From the NCBI GenBank assembly GCA_036320915.1, contig JAXBDG010000021.1, positions 620,001-684,000 on the forward strand: a stretch of DNA of 64,000 nt. The letters run 5' to 3'. A program made the translations under genes and the position numbers. Of this stretch, positions 1 to 13,026 are shown piece after piece (within the stretch, counting starts at the first letter, position 1; the number at the start of each line of letters is the position of its first letter). The stretch is from Linnemannia elongata (lineage: Eukaryota; Mortierellomycota; Mortierellomycetes; Mortierellales; Mortierellaceae). The notes beneath the pieces were generated by a model. That model was not told the DNA's origin. It saw nothing but the letters and a program-made list of their open reading frames with translations, and made no database searches.

Positions 1-1056
1 TGTGTGTGTGTGTTTGTATCGTTGTTGTTGGAGTTGAGCATGTACCTATCAGACACTCACAGGCTGTTTATTTTCAAAGAGCGTCCATCCACCAACAACG
101 ATGCAGACATTGCCACACTGGCAACCACTTTTTTTTTTCTTTGTGAGACCATGACCCATCAATTGTCTTGGATGGATTGCAGCTTTTGTTGTTGTTGTTG
201 CACGCATGCTAGTTCGCATGGCACTTTCGATCACTTTTTTTTGGGGATTGTTACCTGTCCACCACACGCACTCGTTTCTTCCTTGCTCTCACCGTGGCTC
301 ACCCCCTTCTTCACTCACCCTTTTCTCACACTCACTTGTTCAATTTTTCTATCCTCCAGAACTATTGCTTCGACAATGCGACAGTGACTGCGCTGAAGGC
401 TGTAACTGTCTGGATGGGATCTGATCTTGCATGGAAGCAACGGGTCAATTACCACACCATTGAATATATAGTTTTTTCTTTTTTTTCTTTTTTTCAATTG
501 GACGTACACCTTTCAGGTACCTACATTAAGATACACGCGAAATAACGAGCCCAATGCATGGCCCTGAGGGAGAATGGACGAGAACACATTGTTGCTGGCT
601 TGATGCTACTGCTGCTTCAAAACATAAGGACGTCCTCTTTCCTTTTTTTTACCCCACTGTTTGTATTTTTTTTTGGCTATTATGTTTTGGGCGCGTTTTC
701 TTTTTTTTTCTTTTTGGTTTTGCTCGTGTACTCGCATACACTGTGCACAAACTAATACAACGAGAGCGACAACAAAGAGCAACAACACGGACAGTAGTAA
801 CAGCAGTAACGACGACACTAACGACAAGGCCAACAACGTCAACAATCCTCCCAAAACCGGTGTCGATATCTTTTTGAGGGAAACCTAATGGTGCTTGTTT
901 GTTTATGTATTCGCGAAGGAAGGGAGCGAAAAAGAATGATGGATAAGACTATGATTGTCGAAAAAAAAACTTTTTTTTATCGATTGTGTACCCTTGACCT
1001 TTCTATTTCTGCTACCGTGAATTGTCGTATCAAGATTAGGTGAGGAGAGATACGCT

Positions 1057-1084
<28 letters not shown>
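1057..1084. repeat. Poly-A tract (A28)
   Basis: An uninterrupted run of 28 A. A similar A29 run lies at 1985-2013. Such tracts occur throughout the intergenic DNA and introns of this window. No target-site duplication or element body was seen next to it. Confidence 0.9.
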
Positions 1085-1087
<3 letters not shown>

Positions 1088-1980
1088 AGAGTGATAGATA
1101 GCGAAAGAGTCAACATAAGCCGACAGTTACGTTCTTTCCCCATTAGCCTTCTCTCATTCGATTGTGCTCCCCTTTTTCTTCTTATCCCACCATCCAAACC
1201 ATCATCACCACGTTGCAAGACATGACTCTGTTTTGGACACCCGCGACTTCTGTCCTCTGTTGTGTCTACAAATGAGATGATCCTCTTCGTTCTCCTTTCT
1301 TACCTTTGTGACAGCTTCAGTAGGTATTCAGTGGAGCATGCAAAAGAAAAAGAGTTACGAAATAACTTTAAAGGGTGTGAAGTGAAAATCAGTGAGTGAC
1401 CTCATGCCTCTTTCCTTCGGCGTTTGTTGTTTGACTTTTCATCCCACCTTTTGATTGGTATCTTCTTTCTGGGGAAAACCAATTCAGGCAATGTTCAGGT
1501 AAGAGCTCGTCTTAAGTAAAAAGAAGATCGGAGAAACGAGAAATGGGTGAGGAAAACAAAAAGAGGGAGACTCGTGAACACGTAGGAACTAGAAAGCGGA
1601 TAAAAGAACAGGTCACCATACATAGATCGGTATCATACCCCTACAGTATCTCCTCTTGTCTATTGCATTTTAGCAATTGGTTGTGGCCGTTTGGTGGACA
1701 CAGCTTAAACAAACAAACTTGCGCAGTCGATCTTAGCTCTCCCTATCTCTCTCTCACTCACTCTCTTTCTATCTCTCTCTCTCCGATTTATTTTGTATGT
1801 TTGTTCACCAAGTTGAAAGTCGATACCTCATTCAGTTCGCCTTTTTGTTCAATTAGACATACATACAAGTTGACCTTTACTCTTCCTTCCTTGTCCCTTG
1901 TGAAATTATCCCTCTTCCTACCCTCTCCGATCATGACGGTTTTCTAACGAGAGCGGAGTAGTGATGTTCGACAATCTAAC

Positions 1981-2016
<36 letters not shown>

Positions 2017-4596
2017 TGCCTGACTTGCCACCCGGTTTGATTTTCATTGGACACAATTAAACCCGGTCACAGGGCGATCCGGGTTCAGATGGCATCATCC
2101 GCTTCAATCCCCTCCTGGCGGCCAGCCAAAATAATGCAGTGTTCAACTCCATTCATTGGTTGGCTGAGGCTGGGGATAGAGATGAACAGAGAACGAGGAG
2201 AGAGAAAGCTCCAGATCCCGACTAACTAACTAACATGGACGATTGGGCTGGACAGACGGACGGATACATGACATGAGACAACTGGATGTCTTGCCCCGCC
2301 CCTCCCCAGAGCGGCTGTCAATTAGAAAGGGTTCTTCCGGACTGGCGACCTTCTGGTTTTATTCAATTGTGAGTGGTGGCAATTTCGCTGCGTTTCATGT
2401 TTCCCAGGAGATAGCCAACTAGTGGTATCTAAGAGGGACTTGAAAAAGTGAAATGAGAGGGGAGATGAGATGTCTTTGAACGAAAAGTAAATATGGGGGA
2501 TGTCTTCCATAGAAGACGAGATGAAGAAGCGATGAAAGGGCCAATCGACAAAAAGTATGATAGATAGAGTACCATCTCACCAGCTTGCGTAGATTTGGAG
2601 CGAAAAGAAATCTGGGGCAACAAGAGGGGCTAGAAACCGAGAAACGCAAACGAAAGGTACTGTACATGAACGATAAGAGGCGGTGGAGGTAGTCAACGAC
2701 TTTAACGACAAACAAATACAAATACAGTAAGAGCAACAGCTTTAAAAAAAATAAATTAAAACTGAAGACGCTGAGCGGCGGTCTCGACATCCCGCGCGTG
2801 CATCTGCTCAGAAATATAATTGTCAAAGCCTTTTGCTTCTCATCAGTGTCGGTGTGGCTTGAGGATCTACACCGTTCGATCCTCCGTCCCTACCTCTGAT
2901 TTTCTCACACTCCAAAAATAAGAAACAACAAAGCAGCAGATGCCGCTGCCACCATGCCGCTCGTCCTTGCAGCAGTCCTCACTTTTCACTCTGGAATCCC
3001 TCTCTTGTGTACCGGACCTTTCATTAGAACCATTATCCATGGCCACATCAATCGAGAACATGGTTTTTGTGGCTTTTTATTCTATTATAATATAGCCCTT
3101 CTTTCATTATGTGGTAAAAGAAGACAAACAACGCTCCGCTCTGACTTGTTCTGACTCCGAATTAGTGCTGGACCCAAACCATAACCCAAACAACACTCAC
3201 AAAGTTGAATTGGTCATGACGGACCGACCGACTGACAGACCGACTGACCGACTATTCATAATTGAATGAATGGAAAGAAAAAACGAGAAAGTGAAGTGAG
3301 TGATGTGGCGAAGTTGCGAACCAATCCCTGGCCTGTAAACCTCCACTTTTTCCCTCCCTTCGTTGCTTTCCCCAAAGGATGGGTATTTATTTTTCATAGA
3401 CTCCCCCTCTACTCGACTAGCTCGTTCAGGCGCTCACCTCGAGATGACCCTTTGTTCAGTGCTCAATTGTCTTGAAAATCTATCTCCCGGACATGAAAAA
3501 TAACCGAGAACGAGAAAAGAAAGAGAAAAAGAGAATAAAAAATAAAGAGCGGCTGACCAACAAATGACCTTCTTCCATGCCACCCACCTTTCTTCTTCCT
3601 TTGTCCGCGGAGGAATATTCACATCCCTCCACCTCCTCACCTTCTTAAAAATCGTCACAAAAAAAAGAGTTTATGGTGCTGAGATTCGTTTCACCCTCTT
3701 CTCCCTCGCACGCATGATTCATAAACCACTTCGCTGTTTTGTCGGTTCGCCTTTTCTTTTTCAGTTCTGAGCGACTGGTGACGACGACAACAGGCTAAAG
3801 ACCCAAAAAAAAAAGAGGTACCAACTGCTATGCTCTTTTCGAAGTAGCCTAAAAGGATGCATGTATTACAACCCCTCCTTGTTTTTTCGCGAGGAGGTAG
3901 TCTATCATTGATTGGTTATGGCTCATAGGCGTGTTGGGCGAATCCACAAGTAAAACACGGCAGTTGGAAGTTGCATGTACTTTTTCATTACTGGGTTGAG
4001 CGAGAGGGAGAGACAAATGATGCAAACAAAAGAAAACGACGTTGAAGGGAGAACAGAGGCAATAACAACAAACATACCAAACGGCCTTCCCATCGACGGC
4101 AACAACAACATCAGCAATATAATAGCGGCAGTGAGAAAATCTAAAGAGGATGATCCAGGAGTGACCCAGGGCGAGAACGCCAGCACAAAACAGAGGAGGG
4201 CAGAGTAAAGTGAAAAATATCGGTAGATTGTGTTTCCGTATTCAATGAGATATCTCTCTTCAGGTCAATCCCACAGATGTATAGACCAATTGAAACCTTG
4301 GCCAGCAGGAGGCAGGGTGGGAAAGTCGCCAGAGAAAGACGAGATTGGGTAGAGTGGGATTGGGGCGGGTGACAAAGGAGGAGGATGACTATGACTATTT
4401 CAATGGCAATGATGGCGATGATGATGATAATGACTGCAATGGAACAGAGAGAAAGGGAAGGCACAAACGGAATAATATAACGCAGAAAGTGCAAAGTGTG
4501 GAGTGTGGGAAGTGGACAGAAAAGGAAAGGAACCCTTTCGTGAACGATGTTTTCCTTTGTGAACACGCTCGGAGTTTTCTTGACCGTTTCCTTCGC

Positions 4597-4622
4597 TCAT
4601 CATCATCATCATCATCATCATC
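4597..4622. repeat. (TCA)n microsatellite
   Basis: About nine perfect TCA/CAT units in non-coding DNA. The surrounding frames do not look coding. Confidence 0.85.
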
Positions 4623-5455
4623 TCTCTTCTCTCTCTCTGTCCCTTTCATCGACCTGCAGCATGGCTCACTCTTTAATTTTTTTTTCTTACTTTAATAGCA
4701 TTGTCGTTTGAATGTCTGTGTGTGCTTGTCATGGGCCAGGCCCTCCTTTCCTCTGTCGCTATATCTCCCTTTCATCCAACCTTGTTGCTGATTTTTTTTG
4801 TGCCCGTTTGTTTGTTTGTTTATATACATGTATGCGCGTTTTGCGTTTATGTTATTTTGGTCAAGGCATGTCTTCCAGAAAAAAGAAAAAAAAAAAAGAG
4901 GGGGGCTGAAAAATATTTTATGTCGTGTGTATGAAAGCAAGGAAAAAATCCATTGAACAAAGCACAAGAAGTAAAAAAAGCAAAGCAAAGGAACAATAAC
5001 AATGAGGTGAGCAGAATGAACGAACGGAACGAACGAACGAACGAGAAGAGGACAAGCAACGGCGTGTGCACCATGATTTATTTTTTGTCGAACTCTGCCC
5101 ATCCAAAACAACAACAAAAATGCGTGAATGATCGACAGCCAAACCTGTTGCTGGATCTCATTTCGCCGATGGTTGAAGGGGGATGGCGGTAATATGAAAG
5201 GGAGAGGGAGAGTATTATTTAGCGAATCAATTATTATTCAATATGTACCTGTTGAGTACTCACAAAGCGCTTACCAAGGCTAAGTAACAAACAAGGCAGA
5301 CAACAACTAAAGTAACAGAAGGCTCAAGGGAAGAATAAAAAAAGGGCTATGAGTCGAAAAAAGTAATAATGAAAAAATGGGAAAAGTCGGACCCCTCCAC
5401 CTCTCATATACCTTCTTTCTCACTGTCACTGACTCCTTTTTTTTTCTTTACAGTA

Positions 5456-5486
<31 letters not shown>

Positions 5487-7713
5487 CGTTACTGAATGTG
5501 GATTGCCGCTGTGAACATGGCCCAAAAAAAAAAAAAAAAAAAAAAAAGAAAGTTGACGATGTGAACCAGCAAGGAACTTACTGACGCCAACGACAAAGCA
5601 GATGAGGTTTTTTCCTTCTTCCTTCTTATGCTCCCTACCCTTGTTGTTACGACTGTTTACTCGTCACGGTGTGTTTTAGAGTCATGATTGCCTCTGCCGC
5701 GTACTCCTCTGGATGTACCTACCTTACCTACACGCATCCTCTCTCACTCCCAGTCATTCACACTTCGCATTTGCATTCGCCCCCCTGTCCTCAGTGACGA
5801 ACAGGCAAACCTCTCTTTCTCTTTCCCCAACTTACACACATACATAAAAGTCTGACCTCAACTTATCGACATACATGGCACGGTACCACGCCCCAACCCA
5901 CGATTGTCACACTCTGCATTTCATGTTCCAGTCCACGCTCACTATTTTTTATGTTTTGATGTCGTCGGGTTAATACGACCCACGCCATACCTAAAAGCGT
6001 GTCACCCTTTCACACACAATCTCTTTCTGTCCCCTTCTTTCCCCTGTCGATCGCGAACAGGAGAAAGGGTGGCTCACTTTTCCCTCACCCCCGAAAAAGT
6101 TCATGGATGCCCTGACTATGTATGTGGTGTGTGTCTCTGTATCTTTGGCAGGACTGTAACCCAGCTCCTTTCCCCCTTCCCTTTACTACTCCCTGCCACC
6201 CCTTGTCAATCGTCTCGTCCATTCTTCACGAGCAAGTCCATAGACTTTATTGAGACCTTTCACCTTTCCCGTCTCCCAATTCCCTTGTTCCCATTTTGGC
6301 AATCCTTTCCTCCCTAAACACCCTCAAACCCCCCTTTTTTCGATCATGTTTGTGGATGAAGAATGAGTGAGTTGATTTGAATGGGCGCACCGCAATCCAA
6401 CCAAGAGCACGGTAAATGACCCTAGTATTCTCATGTTCCAATCGTGAAATCAGGTTTGATCCTTTGCCTCAGAAGAAAAAAAAAGGAGAACGAGAGAAAG
6501 AGTCACCGGCAGTGCTTCAGGAGCGATGTGGGTTGCGTGCGGTGTTGGTTGATAGCTGTTGTCTTGACATCTAGGAAGAATTATTACTGACGGTAATTGC
6601 CATTGGGATGATAAAACACGCGCACACAAAGCACCCCCGCAACCATTAACAGTAACAACAACAAAGCAGCAGACAAGGTCCAACCCAACCCAGATGACTG
6701 GGTCTGGGTTGGTTGAGCAAAAACAACACCAACAACACAAAACACGCAAAGCACCACATATATATCCAATCCAATTCAATGACCCGCAATTAAATAACGA
6801 AAATCTTAAAACAAAAAAAAGTAAGCGAGTCCCCCCTTTGGTGTTTTGTATTGTTGTTGTTGATGTTATTGTTGTTCTGGTGGGTGTGCTGTAGAAACCT
6901 TTTGTTTTCTTTGTCCACACCATTTTTGTCCTTTCATGAACTCTAAAAAAATGAACACCTTCATGGCCGAGTGTATGTGTGCCTGTACTTTATTCAGGTC
7001 CTTCTTCCCTCAGCTCTTCCTCGTTCTCCTCTCCGTTATGTCTCCCTCGTTCAATCTCTCACCCTCTTTGAACTCGTCTGTATGTCTCTCATTTTTTACC
7101 GCTCTCACTTACTTCCTTACTTTTCGCCTGCACTCACCATATCGTCTCTGCTCCCATTACCACCACCGCAACCCCTGCGTTGTATGTCCCCTCCATTTTT
7201 TTTCGCAGGGCTGCATGCCCTCTATGAAGAGCAAAAGTGCGTGTGTGCGTGTATGTGCACTTGAATTGTGCAGAGGCTGTCGCCAAAAGCACAGTTGGCC
7301 AAACGCCTTAACGGACAGTCGAAGGGCAATCGAGAGCTAGCTTGCTTCTATGCCCTACGTATATCTGCACAATTCAATTGCTCTTTTTTTTTTTTTTTTG
7401 CTTATTCATTCACTCTTTGTTTGTTTTTGTTTGTTCGCATTGTTGAGTTTCTCCTTACAATAATTCCTCCTCGTTCACTTACTTTGTATGTGCTCCATTG
7501 CCTACCGCAATGGGAAACTGCCACAAAATATCCAACAAAACAAATGCACTTGTGTGTTTTCGGTGAGCATTTCTCCCTATTTTCCTTGGATGCGTCAGGT
7601 CAGATCTTGCGATGCCACTCTCATTCTCTTATGCCCCCCTTCCCTTGAGCCTGTGTTTTGTTAGTCTGCTCGAAATAACAGCGTAAACTGCACACAAAAA
7701 AAAAAAAAAAAAA

Positions 7714-7773
7714 GGGCGACACCATGCTTCGACAAGCAGGTAGGGGCGACACCATGCTTCGACAAGCAGGTAG
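7714..7773. repeat. Two tandem copies of a 30-bp unit
   Basis: The 30 bases at 7714-7743 are repeated exactly at 7744-7773, directly after a run of A. Each unit contains GCTTCGACAAGC, which could form a 4-bp stem. Two perfect copies of an otherwise unique unit indicate a recent local duplication. No function is evident. Confidence 0.9.
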
Positions 7774-8423
7774 GAAGAGGGAGGGGAGTGTGCACAGGGG
7801 TGAGGGATGGTTGGGAGTGAAAGGAAAGAAAGGGGGCGGGAGGGGAGGAGATCGTCCATTGAACGCCACAATTGTCTACAGTCGACGATCCACATGGAAC
7901 TGCCTGTGTATGCGTGTTTCGCAGATTTGCATTTAGGAAATAAGATAGGAGTAGGTGTGTCGAGGGAGCATAGGAGAAGGAAGAAACAGGAGATGGGGAA
8001 GAAGAGCGAAGTTTGATTAGAATAGCATTCATGACCAAGAATGAGTGAGTAGGATGATGACCACAGTGGAGTTCAGTCAACCAGTCAGGTCGAGCCGGTC
8101 CTAGGAACGAGTAACAGAGAGAGTGGGAGAGAGCAGAGAAGAGTAGCTTTTCATTTCACCTGCGATAGAGTTGATGGGCGCCCAAGAAAACCAAAAAATA
8201 AATAAAAGATGAGCAACAAAAAAAAAACGACGATGACTTTTGTGAGTGGTTCCCTTCGTCGAAGTGTCTCGTTGGAGTTGGAGTTGTCGGTCTTGTCATT
8301 TGTCAATAAGAGAGGGATGAATGAGGATATGCCGACTGCCAGGAAGAAGGAGAAAAGGAGAGGGACGGAGAAAAAGAAATTGAAGCCGATTGAATAGATC
8401 CCGATTGAATCGGTCAAAAAACA

Positions 8424-8430
8424 TATAAAG
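8424..8430 (+). promoter_or_regulatory. TATA-box candidate
   Basis: TATAAAG lies within CATATAAAGGGG, about 35-60 bp before a long pyrimidine-rich stretch begins. The spacing suits a TATA box that fires transcription into the proposed leader exon ending at 9084. The call is inferred from motif and context only. Confidence 0.45.
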
Positions 8431-8459
8431 GGGGACCAGGGCAACAAGGGGTCAAATTC

Positions 8460-9084
8460 AATCCCTCTTTTTTTTCTTCCCTTTTCTTTTTTCTGCTTGA
8501 TTTTCATATTAATTTCTCGGTTGTTCACTTCACTCACTTCTTTCCGTCCAATATTCACTCACCCACTACCCACACCACTCCAACAACTAACAACACGTCC
8601 TATCGACATACATACACCCATTAACATTCATTTGACACACACAAACCATCTCGTTAGCCATCCTGACAGCAGCATCCACAAACCTCGCTCTCCCAACCCA
8701 TCGACGCATATCCATCCAAACACACAGCATCCAGCAATATTGCAATCCATCCACTCCCATTTCAATTGAACCAGCCTCTCCTTCTCGTCCACACAGCCAT
8801 CCGCATCCAACTTCCTTTCATTTTTTTTCTCCTTTTACATTTCCCCATACTTCGCCTCCCCACTTTCCCTTCTCCACGACAGCTCCACTCTCGGTTTTTA
8901 ATCGTCTGCATTCATCTTCTCTCCCTCAATCCTCCCTTCATTCGTCATTTGTTGTTGTCTTCCATTTCGCTCAACAATACAATCACAAAAAAAAGAAAAG
9001 CTCTCCGATCCAAGTTTGCCAGGTGGCTGCAAGAATCCTCCTCATCCTATCATCCGATCTCCAAGTCGATCCCCTTTGTACTAG
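8460..9084 (+). other. Putative non-coding first exon (5' UTR)
   Basis: A C/T-rich stretch of about 600 bases that, on my reading, contains no ATG on this strand. It ends in a near-perfect splice donor, AG|GTACGT, with the exon ending at 9084. The upstream TATAAAG and the lack of any coding frame fit an untranslated first exon. The best downstream partner is the acceptor TTCTCAG at 12983-12989, 37 bases before the ATG of the Myb-like gene, which implies an intron of about 3.9 kb. The same C/T-rich leader style precedes most genes in the window. It could instead be an independent non-coding transcript. Confidence 0.4.
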
Positions 9085-12000
9085 GTACGTGTCATTTCCC
9101 TTATCTCCTCTCCTCTCTTCCTCTTTCTTCTTTTGCTCTTCTTTTCAATCAACTTCATCTCTTCACTTTCCACTCTCATTGTTTTTATGCCCTTTTGCTT
9201 ATTACTTCAAAGGGGTACACTATTTACGCTGAACTTTTTGACGCCTGATCTTGGAGCAGAATGTATGCAAACACATGGAGCGGTTATTATATTTTCAGGC
9301 CTCCAGGCTGGATACAAACATTGAGGCCACGAGAGATGACGAAGAAGGGGGAGGAGTGAATGGGGTGAGAGTGAAAATGTATGTAGTGATTTTGAATAGG
9401 AGTCATTGTGGGAAAGGAGAGAAAGGGAGGGTCTAGGTCGATGGCCGGTAGGGTACCAAATTGAAGAGAGAGGCGTTCAAATGCTTGTTCTCTTGTCCCC
9501 CCTCATCCTCCGCCAGGCTTCTTTTTCTTGCAAAGAGGGGGTATAAGAGGAGAGCATGATGGCCCTTTGCTTTTCTATGTGCGAGTGTGTCATTGGGAAA
9601 TATTTGAGTCGCCGTTTCCCTATTCTACGTTTCAATTCAAAAATGTAATACTGCATATCCTTTACTTCTTTGCCGGGTGGGGGGATGATGCGAGAGTGAA
9701 CACAAAGCTGAGAAAAGAAATAAGAAAAAATGCGCATTCATTCATAAACAGAAACAGGGCTAAAGGAAGAGTAAAATTATGATGGGAAAGAGGGGGTTGT
9801 GTTTTGTCGGTTTAACGGTGTATCGTTTACTGGGTATGTGCGAAATAGACGGCGACAAATGGAAAGAGCGACGAGCAGGATTCTATTTTTTTTTTTTTTT
9901 TTTTTTATGGAGAGTAGTAGGGAGGAGAAATGAGGGCCGATGTCGACTTGAGCAATGATCGTTTTGTTTTTTTATTATGGTTGGATTGGAGTTATGTTTG
10001 GATGGTTCTTCTTGTTGAATTAATGGTTGATTGTTTGTTAGTTCATTCCATGTTTCCTCATTCAATCGTTCAATTGAAACGGATGCAAAGCGACAAAGCA
10101 AACAGTTTCTCCGTCGTTTCCTATTTTTTTTTTTTTTGTTTGTCTCTTGTTCACTGCTATACACCATCGCATCGCATCGCATCTGCATCGTGGGTCCATC
10201 GCTGTCGTATGTATCGATGCATCGGGACGTTCTCCCTCTCCTTCTTTCTCTCCTCTTTGGACCATCAGTCCGTCAGTCTACCACCCCCTTTTTAAAACTC
10301 GTTGGTTTTTTGCCATCCTCACATCCTTGCATTTGTTCCTTCGTCCGTCCTTTCTTCGCGTTGATCATCACTTGTTCTCTCACGTCGTTGTTTGTTTTGT
10401 AACCTCGCCCATCGCCCATGAAAATATCAGTCGATTGTCGCTCATTGGCCACTGATGTGTACCTTCCTTCCCTTTTCCGTGTCTTGTTGCATCTTCGCCG
10501 TTGACTGCACCCCTTTCGTTTCTTCTCTTTTCTTTACATCCATCCTTTCTCGCTTCCTTTCTCTGTTCCCTTTTGCTTCCCTCCTTGACTACTTCTTTCC
10601 TTCACTCTCTCATACACACACCTTCTCCTTCTTCCTTTTCACCTTCTCCCTCATTAACTTCATTCCCTTTTGCATGTTGCATGCCATTCCACTCTCTTAA
10701 CAATTGACCACCCATAATTGAACAACCATTTACCACACAACTCTCCTGTTGTTACATCCGAATGTTATTGTATTCATTTCGTAGTTTCTTTGCACTGCGC
10801 TTGATCAGCACTCTTCCAGCCTATCAGACCTTGTCCTTCCCCCTTCTTCCATCCTTCTTCACTCAACTCAATCTGCCAATTCATACACACCCACAAGCAC
10901 ACCCCCTTGGACCTTTTCTTTTCATCGCACTCACTCACGTACGCCCTCTTACTCTCGTTTTTTCCCTTCCTTTATCACTCGCTCGTCCACCCAATTCATG
11001 ATTCTCTCCCGCAGGAAAGGCCCACCCCTTTTTCCCTAAAAAAAAGGTATAACTCATCACTCCGCTCCACCCTACTCTACCCACCTATTCCACGACATGC
11101 TCCTTTTGACTCTCTCTGTCTCACCCTCCTCTTGCAACAAAGGAACACCACAAAATATCCGAGGACCTTCACCCTATTTGATACGTAGTGTTTTGTGTTG
11201 GGGTGTTTGTCTGTTTTTCTGCATGTCAATCTGTCTGCATGCGGAGGAAACAAAGAGGGAGTCAAGGACGACAGAAGACATGCAGAGTATGAAGCTGGGT
11301 CAATTCGGTCATCATTTCACAAGCCTTGCTTCTTTTTTCTTCCTCATACAACATTATCTCTATATCAACGTCTTTTGGTGAAGCTATTTGTGCAACGGTT
11401 TTGGCAGAAGAAGGAACAAAGGGCAGTGTTCAATCCTTCTTGTAAGATCTCCATCCATCCAGTTCATCTTGCCTTTTTTTATGGTGTCAACAACCATTCG
11501 TGTTTCTGAGCTACACCTCCTTGAATTCGATCGATCGCACAGCAACAGGTCAGCCAAGCCAGCCAGCAGTTCGGGTTGTCCGCTTTGTTGATGTCTCTTC
11601 TGGGTCATTGGGATTTTGTCTGAGTCTTTGTTGGGCGTGCTGTCTTACAAAACGTGAAAGAAGAAAAGGTGTTCACAGTTCCAGAACCGGTAAACCGTTT
11701 TCTGCTTGACTCTACTCGTATCTCTTATCCCCTTCTTTTTTGAGTGAGTCCAGAACTAATAAGGATGACTCTGAGGATCATTTATTCATTTTTTTTACAT
11801 TCAATTGGAGTTTTGGGATATACGGAGGATCCTCCCACACAAACTCAATGTAAACCATTTGTGGGTCATATAATACAATACCATAACATCAAGAAAAAAA
11901 ATAGAGGGTTGAGCGAACAATAGGAACTCTTCCTTGTACTCTTTTTCAGCGTCAGCTATCGTCTCTTTTTTATCGTGGTTGACCATGGGGTGAATGGTTC

Positions 12001-12989
12001 ACGATTACTAAGTTAATGGGCGGCATGGTGTCTAATGTTTTGTCTAGCCTTCCCGTAACCCCCCCCCTTTTCTCCCCTTTACGCTCACCACACAAGAGTA
12101 TGTCTCTCCTTCTTTTCCCTGTTGCGTGTGCCGCTCTTATTGTTACCTTTCTTCTCCGTCACTTCACTGTCGTGTTTCCTGTTTCCTGTACAACGTCAAA
12201 AGAATCGAGCTGTGCATGTGCGCGTCTGCGGGCTGGCGAGGAGTGTGTAGTCCTTTTATTCTCTCCTTTTCTTTTCTTTATGTTTATGTGTGCAAATGCG
12301 CGACCAAATAGAGAAAAAGGGGGCAGAATGCCTTTTTATGCCAGGGAGGGCTTTTTTTTAAAACTGCCCTACCATTCGTCGTCGTCGTCGTCGTCGTGGT
12401 TGTTGTCGTTTTGAGCATTGACCGAAATACACATCATGCTACTGTCTAACAAACAACCTTTCATGCTCTTATTCCAATGACCACACTTAGATCGACCCCA
12501 TTGAAAACGAAAAGCTTTCTTATATTATTTTTTGCCTTCTTTTACTTTTTTTTCTCTCCGTCTCCCCTTCCGTTGGTTGGATCTCCTTCGTTCTCATTCC
12601 CATTCACCCTTTTCCATCATATTGTGAGCTCAAACGCCGTTCCTCCACTTCTCTCTTTTTCACGTTTTGTTTTTCTCTACCCAAAGCCTGGGCCTCTCCC
12701 GATCGGTCTCCCTCTGTCACACAAACTCCACCTACCCATCGCCGCTCTCTTTCTCCTTTTTGTTTGTCCGGACTTTTCTTTTCTTTCCTTTCCCATTTCC
12801 TTATTCCACCCTCACCCCGTCAACACCATTCAATTTTTTCTCTCGCCTTGGACGTCAATAATAATACCTTCCTCACTCACACAGCCTTTGACACTTTTCT
12901 CCTCTTCTAATTGAACAACAGTCCAACAAGTGGACAAATCTCTTCCTCCCTGTGGACGTTCTTTTTCCCTTCTGTTTTATGCTTCTCAG
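9085..12989. other. Proposed 5' UTR intron or intergenic DNA, no coding sequence seen
   Basis: The stretch begins with GTACGT and ends with a strong pyrimidine tract plus CAG. It contains further C/T-rich segments at about 10.45-11.0 kb and 12.48-12.9 kb that could be alternative leaders of the same gene. Frames inside are Ser/Phe/Leu/Pro-rich products of C/T-rich DNA and show no recognisable family sequence. Confidence 0.4.
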
Positions 12990-13026
12990 CCACCACCTCC
13001 ACACTACCGATACAGTTCCATTCAAG

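Larger units (their letters stand above)
1..8400. other. Gene-poor, low-complexity region
   Basis: No open frame here has family-like sequence, a conserved motif or a convincing chain of splice-compatible exons. The longest frames (about 130 codons) are rich in Phe, Ser, Leu or Cys and follow T-rich or C/T-rich DNA, so I treat them as chance. The stretch holds long A and T runs (A28 at 1057-1084, A29 at 1985-2013, T and A runs at 5460-5546), a (TCA)n microsatellite at 4597-4622, a GACC/GACT-type repeat near 3218-3255 and a short tandem duplication at 7714-7773. Non-coding RNA or distal regulatory DNA cannot be excluded. Confidence 0.6.
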
